Source of the DNA: an uncultured Verrucomicrobia subdivision 3 bacterium
Lineage (GTDB): Bacteria; Verrucomicrobiota; Verrucomicrobiia; Limisphaerales; UBA11358
Reading direction: 5' to 3'
DNA: 64,000 bases
Assembly: GCA_903865745.1 (NCBI GenBank)
Contig: CAIPKV010000013.1
Span: 1-64,000, forward strand
The position numbers were made by a program, and so were the translations under genes. The notes beneath the pieces were generated by a model, which saw only the letters and a list, made by a program, of their open reading frames with translations, made no database searches and was not told the origin of the DNA. Shown here piece by piece: positions 43,785 to 53,295 of this stretch. Numbering within the stretch: the first letter of the stretch is position 1; every line of letters begins with the position of its first letter.

Positions 43785-43952
43785 GTGTTCCGGACATCCT
43801 CCGCTGACCTCTGGACGTCCGTGAACAATTTGGTGACATCCGCCACTGACCGAGGGAGGTCCGGTATCGGTCAAGGGACGTCCGCTGGTGATTTTCGAAC
43901 CTCTGGTAACGACTGAGGGTTGTCCATCGGTCCCTTGAGGACCTCCGGAAGT
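43785..43952. repeat. Repeat array 4: about 8 degenerate units of 21 bp
   Basis: Eight units phased at exactly 21 bp, each with a GGACGTCC-like palindrome at positions 8-15 (GGACATCC, GGACGTCC, GGAGGTCC, GGTTGTCC, GGACCTCC), with weaker GACC/GGTC pairs outside. More degenerate than the other arrays. It follows the SafE-like stop. The next 70 bases show nothing clear, then a hairpin-cluster element starts. Confidence 0.8.
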
Positions 43953-44046
43953 CATTTCTGAGATGCTCAATTTAAAGTGGAAACGTAACTGAATCTGGAG
44001 TTTTGCATCAAAAAGGGCGTGCTAACGACGTTTTGGGTGAGCAGGA

Positions 44047-44214
44047 CGATAATAGCCCAGCCTTTCAAGGCTGGTTTTAACAGCCAAGCCGAGGCCACAG
44101 TCCCCCCGAGGGACTCCGGAAGATTAGTTGGCAGTCCGCAAGGACCTTTCGTCCCGGACGGGACTTGAGGAGTTGGCGTATTTTACCCAGCCATCAATGG
44201 CTGGGCTATTATCG
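44047..44214. repeat. 168-bp hairpin-cluster element with perfect inverted ends
   Basis: The ends are a perfect 16-base inverted repeat, CGATAATAGCCCAGCC at 44047-44062 and GGCTGGGCTATTATCG at 44199-44214. Inside are further hairpins: CCAGCC/GGCTGG at 44057-44074, GTCCC/GGGAC near 44100-44115, GTCCGCAAGGAC near 44136-44147, GTCCC/GGGAC near 44151-44165, and CCCAGCC/GGCTGGG at 44186-44205. No reading frame. It could be a non-autonomous mobile element or a structured intergenic repeat. Confidence 0.8.
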
Positions 44215-44264
44215 AGAGCAAATAATATCTCGACAACGAAGGCCGGGGAATTAAGAGTTGAAAC

Positions 44265-44993
44265 ATGATTTCCGCCCTGACCCGCTTCTGGCCTAGTCTC
44301 GCCCTTGTCGCGACGCTGTTCGTTGGCACAACAGCGGCCAACTGCCAGACGCAAGGCGACACCCCACACATAAAGATGACCGATGTACCCATTGCTATAG
44401 CCATCGATAATCTTACTCGACTGTCGAACCATAATTACATCATTGACCAAACGCTATTCGCGCCGCCCTATGGTTCAAACCAGAAAGGAATGGTCGAACC
44501 CAAGCTGACATTTGATTGGACGAATGTCGTCGCTGAATATGCGCTTGACCGCGTGCTCAAGGAAAACGGGCTCGTCATGGTTCAGGATAAGTTCACCACG
44601 GTTGCGCTCATCACCAGCACCAACCATGTCGCCAACGTCGTGGATTGGAGCCTACTCGTCAGCACCAACACTACGGCTGGAATCACGAATGGACTAATAC
44701 CACAGGTTCGTTTTATGGATGTGCCGCTGGAACTAGCGCTCAAGAACCTTGTCGAACAAGATCATCTTAATGTGGTGGTTGATCCAAAGATAGCGACGGA
44801 TGCTGGCAAGTCCCTGCACAAACTTAACATTCTATCGGTGGCGTCCGTCAGTTGGGGGCAAGTGCCGACCGTTTCTCTTCACTGGGAAAATGTCACCCCG
44901 AAACAAGCTCTCGTCGCGCTCTGCGAGGCTTACAATTTAGTCATCGTCAAGGACGCTGGCACCGGTGTCGTCAGCATCAAGCCCAGGGATTAG
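44265..44993 (+). CDS. Secreted protein with two STN-like repeats
   Basis: A 242-residue exported protein with a signal peptide (PSLALVATLFVGTTAANC). Two copies of a secretin/TonB short N-terminal (STN)-type domain follow: IKMTDVPIAIAIDNLTRLSNHNYIID (about 37-100) and VRFMDVPLELALKNLVEQDHLNVVVD (about 146-240). Both end in a TFDWTNVVAEYALDRVLKENGLVMV or VSLHWENVTPKQALVALCEAYNLVIV block. No secretin barrel or TonB-receptor barrel is attached or adjacent. Function unknown. Confidence 0.8.
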   Translation: MISALTRFWPSLALVATLFVGTTAANCQTQGDTPHIKMTDVPIAIAIDNLTRLSNHNYIIDQTLFAPPYGSNQKGMVEPKLTFDWTNVVAEYALDRVLKENGLVMVQDKFTTVALITSTNHVANVVDWSLLVSTNTTAGITNGLIPQVRFMDVPLELALKNLVEQDHLNVVVDPKIATDAGKSLHKLNILSVASVSWGQVPTVSLHWENVTPKQALVALCEAYNLVIVKDAGTGVVSIKPRD

Positions 44994-45065
44994 CGGGAAC
45001 ATTCAAACAAACTTCACCGCATCGGAATTAGGCTCACCCAATGGCCGCAGTTTGCCGGTCTGGAT

Positions 45066-45105
45066 AAATCTGTGTTTCATCTGTGTTCATCTGTGGCTAA
45101 AACCT
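45066..45105. repeat. Interspersed CATCTGTG word repeat, copy 3
   Basis: AAATCTGTGTTTCATCTGTG continued by a third word, TTCATCTGTGGCTAAAA. Related to the copies at 11145 and 33408. It lies in the 190-base gap before the DEAD-box helicase gene. Confidence 0.7.
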
Positions 45106-45182
45106 TCGCCGGTGCCGATTCTATTTAGCGCTCGCCGCTGGGCGCGTTCCTGCTATGATTAGCGCAGTCGCAAAGACTTTTC

Positions 45183-47204
45183 ATGACATCCAAACTATTC
45201 TCCGAACTGGGGCTCTCGCCCGAACTCATCAAGGCCGTGGACAAACTGGGTTACGAACAGGCGTCCCCCATCCAAGCCGCCGCCATCCCGGTGCTCATGA
45301 CGGGCAAGGACGTGGTGGGCCAGTCCATGACCGGTTCCGGCAAGACGGCCGCCTTCGGCATTCCCGCCGTGGAAAAGGTGGACCCGAACCTGCGCGCGGT
45401 GCAGGTGCTCATCCTCTGCCCGACGCGCGAGCTGGCGATCCAAGTCTCGGAGGAGATCCACAAGCTGGCGTTCTTCAAGCGCGGCATCAATTGCCTGCCC
45501 ATCTACGGCGGCCAATCCTATGAGCGCCAGTTCTTCGGCCTGAAACAGGGCGCGCAGATCGTCATCGGCACGCCCGGCCGCCTGATGGATCATATGCGGC
45601 GCGGGACGTTGCGGCTGGAGACGATCAAGATGGTCATCCTCGATGAAGCGGACGTGATGTTGAACATGGGTTTCCGCGAGGACATCGAGACGATCCTCAA
45701 GGATGCGCCGAAGGAACGGCAGACGGTGTTCTTCTCCGCGACGATGCCGAAGCCGATCCGCGACTTGATCGAGAAGTATTCGCGCAGCCCGGAGAGTGTG
45801 AAGATTCAGGCGAAGGAGCTGACGGTGCCGACGGTGGACCAGGTTTATTATGAGGTGGACCGCCGGTACAAGATGGATTTGCTCACGCGGCTGATTGACA
45901 TTTACGATCTGAAGCTGGGCATCGTGTTCTGCAATACGAAGCGCATGGTGGATGACCTGGTGGATCATCTCGAAGCCGCCGGCTATCAGGCGGACCGCTT
46001 GCACGGCGACATGACGCAGGCGATGCGCGACCGCGTGATGAACAAGTTCCGCAAGTCGGGCCTGGAGTTTCTCGTGGCCACGGACATCGCGGCGCGCGGC
46101 ATTGACGTGGACGATGTGGAGGTGGTGTTCAACTACGATCTGCCGTACGACCCGGAAGATTATGTGCATCGCATCGGGCGCACGGGTCGCGCGGGGCGCA
46201 GTGGCCGGGCGATTTCGCTGGTGCCGTTCCGCGAGTTGTTCCAAATCCGCAACATCGAGCGCTTCACGAATATGCGGATTCAGCGCGGCAAGATTCCGAC
46301 GGAGAACGAGGTGGCGGAGGCGCGTGAGAATGTGTTCACGGATAAGTTGAAGGCGCTGCTGACGAGCGGAGAATTCACCAAGCAAGACCGCTTGGTCGAA
46401 CGGCTCGTCGAGGAAGGATTTAATCATACGGACATCGTGTCGGCGCTGATCCATCAATTGCAGAGCGGCGATGCGGCCAAGCCCGCGCCCAAGACGGAGG
46501 ACTATGACCGTCCACCCCAGCGCGACGAGCGGCCGGGCCGCTTCGATGACCGGGGCGGTCGCGGGGATTATCGCGATGACCGTCGGGCGCCGCGCTTCGA
46601 CGACCGCCGCGAGGAACGCCCGCGCCAATTCGAAGAACGCGCCCCGCGCGAAGGTGTGAGGTTCGCGGACCCGAAGAAGGCGAAGGTCGCGCCGTGGAAG
46701 GCCGCCGCTACTACGACGCCAAAGATTGTTACGCCGCCACCGGCGAAGAAGGTTGTCACAGCCAAGCCCGCAGCCGTGGCCGTGGTTGAACTGGCGCCGG
46801 AGATTGCCGCCGTGACGCCATCGCCCGTCGAAACGCCCGTTGAAGCAGTTAAGACTTATTCTGATGAGGAGATTCTCGCCTCGGTGAAGACGCCGGAATC
46901 GAAGTTGTTCATCAAGCCGAAAGCCGCGCCAGTCGCGCCGGCCAAGCCGAAGGAAAGCCGCGGCACACCCGCAGGCCAGACGCGCTTGTGGATGAGTCTC
47001 GGGGCGGAACAAGGTATCGCGCCGATTGATGTGGTGAACTCCGTAGCGGGCGAGACTGGCCTGCCCGGCAAGGTGGTCGGCAAAGTGGATGTGCGCGAGC
47101 GGCATGCGTTCGTGGATGTCACGAGCGAACACGCCAACAGCATTATCGCCAAGTTGAACCGCTCGCAAATCAAAGGTCAGAAGGTCAAGGTCAAGCTGGC
47201 GTGA
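45183..47204 (+). CDS. deaD: DEAD-box RNA helicase with C-terminal DbpA-type RNA-binding domain
   Basis: A 673-residue ATP-dependent RNA helicase. MTGSGKTAAFGIP is Walker A, PTRELAIQV motif Ia, ILDEADVML (DEAD near 157), FSATMPKP is motif III, and HRIGRTGRAGRSG motif VI. A middle low-complexity region rich in Arg, Asp and Gly (about 440-500) and a Pro/Ala/Lys-rich linker lead to a DbpA-like RNA-binding domain (about 600-672: RLWMSLGAEQGIAPIDVVN, RHAFVDVTSE). It likely unwinds rRNA or mRNA at ribosome assembly or in cold. It is coupled to the next gene (TGATG). Confidence 0.93.
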   Translation: MTSKLFSELGLSPELIKAVDKLGYEQASPIQAAAIPVLMTGKDVVGQSMTGSGKTAAFGIPAVEKVDPNLRAVQVLILCPTRELAIQVSEEIHKLAFFKRGINCLPIYGGQSYERQFFGLKQGAQIVIGTPGRLMDHMRRGTLRLETIKMVILDEADVMLNMGFREDIETILKDAPKERQTVFFSATMPKPIRDLIEKYSRSPESVKIQAKELTVPTVDQVYYEVDRRYKMDLLTRLIDIYDLKLGIVFCNTKRMVDDLVDHLEAAGYQADRLHGDMTQAMRDRVMNKFRKSGLEFLVATDIAARGIDVDDVEVVFNYDLPYDPEDYVHRIGRTGRAGRSGRAISLVPFRELFQIRNIERFTNMRIQRGKIPTENEVAEARENVFTDKLKALLTSGEFTKQDRLVERLVEEGFNHTDIVSALIHQLQSGDAAKPAPKTEDYDRPPQRDERPGRFDDRGGRGDYRDDRRAPRFDDRREERPRQFEERAPREGVRFADPKKAKVAPWKAAATTTPKIVTPPPAKKVVTAKPAAVAVVELAPEIAAVTPSPVETPVEAVKTYSDEEILASVKTPESKLFIKPKAAPVAPAKPKESRGTPAGQTRLWMSLGAEQGIAPIDVVNSVAGETGLPGKVVGKVDVRERHAFVDVTSEHANSIIAKLNRSQIKGQKVKVKLA

Positions 47205-47617
47205 TGAGCGACGAAGTACCAGTGGAGCCGGTGGGTAAGAACGTCGAGCGGCTCTTTCCGTTCGTGGTTAAGACGCGCGGACTGCTCATTGGCCGCGACA
47301 CGCTGCGCGCTAATAAGGGCAAGCTGCATTTCGTCCTCATCACTACCGACATCGCTGACGCCAGCCGCGAAGAGGTGCTCAAGGACTTTACACATTATCC
47401 CGTTGTGCAACATTTCACGGGCGCAGACTTGGAGCAGTTCTTCAACGTGAAAGGGGCCAAGGCGGTCGGCTTCACGAAGTCCGGCCTCGCACAATCCATC
47501 TACGCTGAGTTGAAATCATTTCGCCTGAACAAGCCCGAAGTCAAACCCACCCCGCCCAAACCCGCGAAAGCCGCCAGCGCGCCCGTTACGACTCCGCCTA
47601 CTTCAGAAACTCCGTGA
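47204..47617 (+). CDS. L7Ae/L30e-like putative RNA-binding protein
   Basis: A 137-residue protein starting at the ATG that overlaps the helicase stop (TGATG). The first 100 residues show the L7Ae/YlxQ-like pattern: KTRGLLIGRDTLRANKGKLHFVLITTDIADASREEVL, then HYPVVQHFTGADLEQFFNV and AVGFTKSGLAQSIYAEL. The C-terminal 35 residues are Pro/Ala/Lys-rich. The coupling to a DEAD-box helicase supports an RNA or ribosome role. The family call is by pattern only. The 3' end overlaps the convergent pseudouridine synthase by 20 bases. Confidence 0.65.
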   Translation: MSDEVPVEPVGKNVERLFPFVVKTRGLLIGRDTLRANKGKLHFVLITTDIADASREEVLKDFTHYPVVQHFTGADLEQFFNVKGAKAVGFTKSGLAQSIYAELKSFRLNKPEVKPTPPKPAKAASAPVTTPPTSETP

Positions 47618-48365
47618 ACGCCGGTTCCGGTGGTGTGGTGAAATCCCAGTCGCGGTCGCGCCAATGAAACTGCAGCCTGCCCGCGTGCAAAGCGTGCGAC
47701 GATAGGATAAGCCGCCCGCGTTGTTCTTCCGTCAACCGTCCCTCAACCAGCGCGAGATACAAGTCCGTATCACCGCCATAAATCTTGTCGCCCACGATGG
47801 GATGGCCGAGGTGTTGGAGGTGGATGCGGATTTGATGTTTGCGCCCGCTACGAGGCAGGAGTCGGAGCAAGGTGAAGGGAGACAGGCTAGTTGTGGATTG
47901 TGAGTTCTGGGTTATGGGTTTGGAAGTGTCGGGCGACACCGCTCTGAAGAACCTTCGCTCCACGAAATACTCCGTCTGCGACGGTGTGCCGTCCGGTCGC
48001 ACACAATCCTTGATGGCGACAATGCTGGTCTCGTCCTTGCCCAGTGGTGCATCAATCAGCCCCTGCTCTCCACGAACGTGGCCATGTACGATGGCGAGGT
48101 ATTCCTTTTGGATGGCGCGCGTCTCCCAAATCTTGCCCAACTCGCGCGCGACGACGGCATTCTTGGCGATGACCACGAGGCCGGAGGTTTCGCGGTCGAG
48201 GCGGTTCACGAGATGCGGCTCGGATTCCGTCTTGAGATAAAGCCGCGCGCGACTGATGAGGCTGGAGTACTCATCGCCCTTCGTCGGATGGCAGACGAGG
48301 TCCGCCGGCTTGTGCACCACCAGCAGGTCGGCATCTTCGTGAACGACATCGAATAGTTTATCCAA
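47598..48365 (-). CDS. RluA-family pseudouridine synthase
   Basis: An enzyme of about 255 residues that converts uridine to pseudouridine in rRNA or tRNA. VVHEDADLLVVHKPADLVCHP, PHLVNRLDRETSGLVVIAKN (catalytic Asp in RLDRETSG), KEYLAIVHGHV and RSGRKHQIRIHLQHLGHPIVGDKIYG are diagnostic. The start is uncertain: the frame continues far upstream but there overlaps the opposite receiver gene and loses similarity; I take the TTG at 48365. SKPITQNSQSTTSLS (about residues 147-161) looks like a translated word repeat inserted in a loop. Confidence 0.85.
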   Translation of the reverse strand: MDKLFDVVHEDADLLVVHKPADLVCHPTKGDEYSSLISRARLYLKTESEPHLVNRLDRETSGLVVIAKNAVVARELGKIWETRAIQKEYLAIVHGHVRGEQGLIDAPLGKDETSIVAIKDCVRPDGTPSQTEYFVERRFFRAVSPDTSKPITQNSQSTTSLSPFTLLRLLPRSGRKHQIRIHLQHLGHPIVGDKIYGGDTDLYLALVEGRLTEEQRGRLILSSHALHAGRLQFHWRDRDWDFTTPPEPAFTEFLK

Positions 48366-48458
48366 GGGCAGCAGGTTATCACGCCGGTCGTCCGGGGGAA
48401 ATGGTTTAGCCGCAAAAACCGTCTGGCATTGCCGTGTAGATATTGCTAAGGTTCTACC

Positions 48459-48923
48459 ATGCAGGCTGACTCTAAAACCAAGGTGACGGGCAAGATTCTG
48501 GTGGTTGACGATAATCCGATCATCCAGCGCGCCGTTTACTTCCCGCTGCGCGACGCCGGTTACAAGGTCTTGATGACGGGCGACGTTTCCGAAGCCATGA
48601 AGTTGATTCGCGCCGAGCAGCCGGACCTGGTTATACTGGATTTGTCCTTTCCGCTGGATGCCAGCAACATCAACGGTCCGATTCAAGACGGTTTCTATCT
48701 CATCGACTGGATTCATCAGACGGTGGATGTCAGGAAATCGCCCGTCGTCATCATCTCCTCGACCGACCCATCGGTCTATAAGGAGCGCGCTGCGGCTGCC
48801 GGTGTTCGCGCGTGTTTCCACAAACCTTTGGATAAGGAAAAGCTGCTGGTGTCCGTCCAAACCATCCTGGCTGGCGAGCCTCCCGGTCAAATGCCGCCGA
48901 ACCTGCGGTTGCGCTTGGCGTAA
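48459..48923 (+). CDS. Single-domain receiver (response regulator) protein
   Basis: A 154-residue protein, essentially one receiver domain. ILVVDDNPIIQRA holds the acidic pair, LVILDLSFP the phosphoacceptor Asp, VVIISSTDPS the Thr/Ser and CFHKPLDKEKL the Lys. No output domain and no adjacent kinase. Its 3' end overlaps the convergent uppS by 37 bases. Confidence 0.88.
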   Translation: MQADSKTKVTGKILVVDDNPIIQRAVYFPLRDAGYKVLMTGDVSEAMKLIRAEQPDLVILDLSFPLDASNINGPIQDGFYLIDWIHQTVDVRKSPVVIISSTDPSVYKERAAAAGVRACFHKPLDKEKLLVSVQTILAGEPPGQMPPNLRLRLA

Positions 48924-49624
48924 TCCTCCAGCGCCGCGAAGAACTGCGGCTTCTTGAAGTCCGGCCACAGTGTCGGCGTAATCACTAACTCCGCGTAGCT
49001 AATCTGCCACAAGAGAAAGTTGCTCACGCGCATCTCACCGCTCGTGCGAATGAGCAGATCCGGGTCAGGGACGTTGCGCGTCCAGAGATGGTCGGAGATG
49101 ACCTTCTCCGTGATGTCGGCGGGGTCCAGCTTGCCGGACTTTACCTTCTGCGCGATCTGCCGCGTCGCCTCAATGATCTCAATCCGGCTGCCGTAGCTCA
49201 ACGCCATGATCAGCGTCAGGCCGTTGTTCTTGGACAGCGTGGCCATGGATTTGGCGAGGTGCTCCTGAACATTATCCGGCAGACGGTGGATTTGCCCGAT
49301 GACTTCGAGGCGGACATTACTCTTGTTTAGTTCCTTCGTCTCGGTCTTGAGGTAATGAACAAGATACTTCATTAGCGCATCCACCTCGTCCTTAGGACGA
49401 TTCCAATTCTCCGCCGAGAATGCGTAGAGAGTGAGATATTTGATGCCGAGTTCGCCGGCGGTGCGGATGATTTCGCGGGCAGAATCGGCACCGCGCCGGT
49501 GACCCTCGATGCGCGGCAGGTGGCGCGCTTTCGCCCAACGCCCATTGCCGTCCATAATCACCGCGACATGGCGCGGGAGGTTGGCCTGGGCTTCGGCTGA
49601 AAGCGTTGGGTTGGTGGAGCTCAT
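48887..49624 (-). CDS. uppS: Isoprenyl (undecaprenyl) diphosphate synthase
   Basis: A 245-residue cis-prenyltransferase that makes the C55 lipid carrier for peptidoglycan. [27 protein letters not shown] (catalytic Asp25), [15 protein letters not shown], and [27 protein letters not shown] are diagnostic. Its ATG overlaps the stop of the four-helix-bundle gene. Confidence 0.96.
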   Translation of the reverse strand: MSSTNPTLSAEAQANLPRHVAVIMDGNGRWAKARHLPRIEGHRRGADSAREIIRTAGELGIKYLTLYAFSAENWNRPKDEVDALMKYLVHYLKTETKELNKSNVRLEVIGQIHRLPDNVQEHLAKSMATLSKNNGLTLIMALSYGSRIEIIEATRQIAQKVKSGKLDPADITEKVISDHLWTRNVPDPDLLIRTSGEMRVSNFLLWQISYAELVITPTLWPDFKKPQFFAALEDYAKRNRRFGGI

Positions 49625-50061
49625 TTGCAGATTAGACGCGTGACGGGATGCGGGATGCGGGATGCGGGATTCTCGGTATTCTCCGCGGGGCCGGTGCGAT
49701 GGTCGGCTTCAACCGACTGCGTGAACCGGTTTAGCTTCCGGCCCACCTCATCCAGTCGCTTGGACAAATCCTGATACAGCGGTTCATCCGTCAGCGACCC
49801 GGTTTCAAATAGAATTTCCAGATGATCAATGGTTTCATCGCACGAGGACTGCGCGTAGGTGAGGAAATGAATAAAGTCCGCCTTGTAACGCCGGCGGCCA
49901 TAGCCCTCAACAATATTTGAGCGGACAGATTTCATCGAACGCCGGATCTGCGTGCCTTCCTCGAACATCTCGAACTTCGGCAGCCGGGTCAGCGACATCT
50001 TATGGATGTCCGTCACCAGACTGCGTGACAGCTTCCATATCTCCAGATTCCGATAGCTCAT
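49621..50061 (-). CDS. Four-helix-bundle (23S rRNA-intervening-sequence type) protein
   Basis: A 146-residue protein. [60 protein letters not shown] and [15 protein letters not shown] match the four-helix-bundle family first found inside 23S rRNA intervening sequences. Function is unknown. The last 20 residues ([16 protein letters not shown]) come from a GGGATGC word repeat at 49630-49675. It is upstream of uppS and coupled by ATGA. Confidence 0.88.
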   Translation of the reverse strand: MSYRNLEIWKLSRSLVTDIHKMSLTRLPKFEMFEEGTQIRRSMKSVRSNIVEGYGRRRYKADFIHFLTYAQSSCDETIDHLEILFETGSLTDEPLYQDLSKRLDEVGRKLNRFTQSVEADHRTGPAENTENPASRIPHPVTRLICK

Positions 50062-50131
50062 AAAGTGTTCAATCGTTCCAACCAGCTACCGCGCCAGAAT
50101 CCATCCCGTATCTAGCATCAAGCAGCCAGCA

Positions 50132-51514
<1,383 letters not shown>

Positions 51515-51649
51515 TCAATTCGACATTGCGACCATCACTGCCACTCATGCGAAGATTTACGTCAATACAATCTACCCAAGACCCGCGTAGCATTTCGGCG
51601 AGTTGTAACTTAAGGCGACGACGGTAGGCAGAGAACTTACCGCCTTGCT

Positions 51650-53155
51650 TTAACTGAAAGCTGCTGCGTATTTTCGGGCGAGCGCCGACAGTTCTGCGAC
51701 CGCGGCCTGGTTCTTCGCTTCGCCGGCGACATTCTTCAATTCGTCCGGGTCGTGCGGATCGAGCAGCATTGCGCCATTCGCGCCGTCCTTCCCGTATTCG
51801 GCGTAGCGCCATTGCTCCGTCCGCACGGCGACGCCGTGGACGGTCCGGCCATCTTCGCTCCAGATGGAGTAAGCCGGCTTGTCCCACTTGGCGTTCGGGT
51901 CTTTTAGCAACGGCGTCAGGCTCGCCCCTTCAATTTCCTTTTGCTTCGGCAGACCGCATAGTTCCACGAGGGTTGGATAAATATCCAATGACTCCACGAT
52001 ACGCGAACACGTCTGGCCATTACCCGCCTGGCCGGGGGCAGACACAATCAGCGGCACCCGCGTGCCCATCTCGAAGAGCGAACCCGCCTTCGACCACTTG
52101 CCCTTTTCGCCGAGCTGATAGCCGTGGTCAGTAACAAAGACCACAATCGTGTTCTCGCGCAACCCCAGTTTGTCCAGCTCAGCGAGCACCCGCCCGATAT
52201 TCCAGTCCACCCACGAGATGGCGGCAAGATAGGCGCGGATAACTTCCTTGGCCTCGGTCTCGCTCGCGCTGCGCCCGATGAACAGGTCGGCGTTGTGCTT
52301 GCGGATGGCTGCGCTCGGGAATCCCGGCGGCACGGTAGGCAGCGCCGCAAAGTCTGGCGGCAGCGTGATTTTGTCCAAGTCGTACAGGTCGAAGAACCGT
52401 TGCGGCGCGGTGGGCGGACTATGCGGTTTGACAAAGCCGCAGGCGATGAAGAACGGCTGGTCTTTATATTTCCTCAGGTTCTCAATCGTCTTATCCGCAC
52501 TGTGATAATCGCCATGGTTCTCGCCATTGCCAGCGAGAATCACAATGCGGTCGGAATAAGCTGCGCGCTTGCGGCCTTCGGATTCACCCTTGCCAGACGG
52601 AGCGGCGGGCGGCGGTGACAGATGCGGCACAACGTGGCCAAGGTCGGCCGACTGCATGCCGCCCTCGTCTGCCGCCGAACCGCCACTGGTGCTGCTCCAG
52701 GCTTTTGGATCGTCAATGCCGCCGTGAAATATCTTCCCGGCGCGGGCGGTGACGTAGCCGTTCTGCCGGAACAATTGCGGCAACGAAATCCAGTCCGGAT
52801 GCGCTGTGCGGAAATCTGTGCGGTTGCCGATGACCCCGGTTGTAGACGGCCGGCGCCCCGTGAGCAGCGAGGCGCGCGAGGGATTACACAGTGGATATTG
52901 GCAATAGTTCCGATCGAATCGCACGCCTGAGTGGGCCAGCGCGTCGAGGTTCGGGGTCAAGGCCCGGAAGCGGCTGCCGTAACAGCCCAGTTCCACGCGC
53001 ATATCGTCGGCCATGAGGAAGAGCACGTTCGGCAGGCGTGCGGGCTTATCCGATGCGCCCCGCAGCGCGGCGGGAAAGGAGACGGCAGCCGACGCCGCGG
53101 CAACGGCTCCCAAAAAGTCACGACGCGACCAAGGCTTCTCCGGTAGGGGCTTCAT
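51650..53155 (-). CDS. Twin-arginine-exported sulfatase
   Basis: A 501-residue type I sulfatase. The TAT signal is WSRRDFLGAVAAASAAVSFPAAL. NVLFLMADDMRVELGCYGS has the metal-binding Asp pair, and LCNPSRASLLTGRRPSTTG holds the Cys (near 88) that becomes formylglycine (C-x-P-S-R). FIACGFVKPHSPP, DHGYQLGEKGKWSKAG and TRVPLIV are further family motifs; overall it resembles iduronate-2-sulfatases. Likely removes sulfate from polysaccharides in the periplasm. A radical-SAM formylglycine maturase is not in the window. Confidence 0.93.
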   Translation of the reverse strand: MKPLPEKPWSRRDFLGAVAAASAAVSFPAALRGASDKPARLPNVLFLMADDMRVELGCYGSRFRALTPNLDALAHSGVRFDRNYCQYPLCNPSRASLLTGRRPSTTGVIGNRTDFRTAHPDWISLPQLFRQNGYVTARAGKIFHGGIDDPKAWSSTSGGSAADEGGMQSADLGHVVPHLSPPPAAPSGKGESEGRKRAAYSDRIVILAGNGENHGDYHSADKTIENLRKYKDQPFFIACGFVKPHSPPTAPQRFFDLYDLDKITLPPDFAALPTVPPGFPSAAIRKHNADLFIGRSASETEAKEVIRAYLAAISWVDWNIGRVLAELDKLGLRENTIVVFVTDHGYQLGEKGKWSKAGSLFEMGTRVPLIVSAPGQAGNGQTCSRIVESLDIYPTLVELCGLPKQKEIEGASLTPLLKDPNAKWDKPAYSIWSEDGRTVHGVAVRTEQWRYAEYGKDGANGAMLLDPHDPDELKNVAGEAKNQAAVAELSALARKYAAAFS

Positions 53156-53295
53156 GGGAAAAAGAGTGGGCGCACCCGGCCCCAAACGCAAGCGGACGTT
53201 TGTCACCAGTTCTGTGGATATTGGCCGACCAGCCAACACCCATCCCCTCCTAATTTTCACTTTCGGTTTCCCGCGCTGCCGACTAGCCTGCCGCC

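Noticed and set aside
45195-47168. 657-residue antisense frame across the DEAD-box gene
   Set aside because: Arg/His/Leu-rich shadow typical of high-GC coding strands.
48366-48968. N-terminal 200-residue extension of the RluA-type enzyme
   Set aside because: It lies antisense to the well-supported receiver gene and has no similarity to the family.
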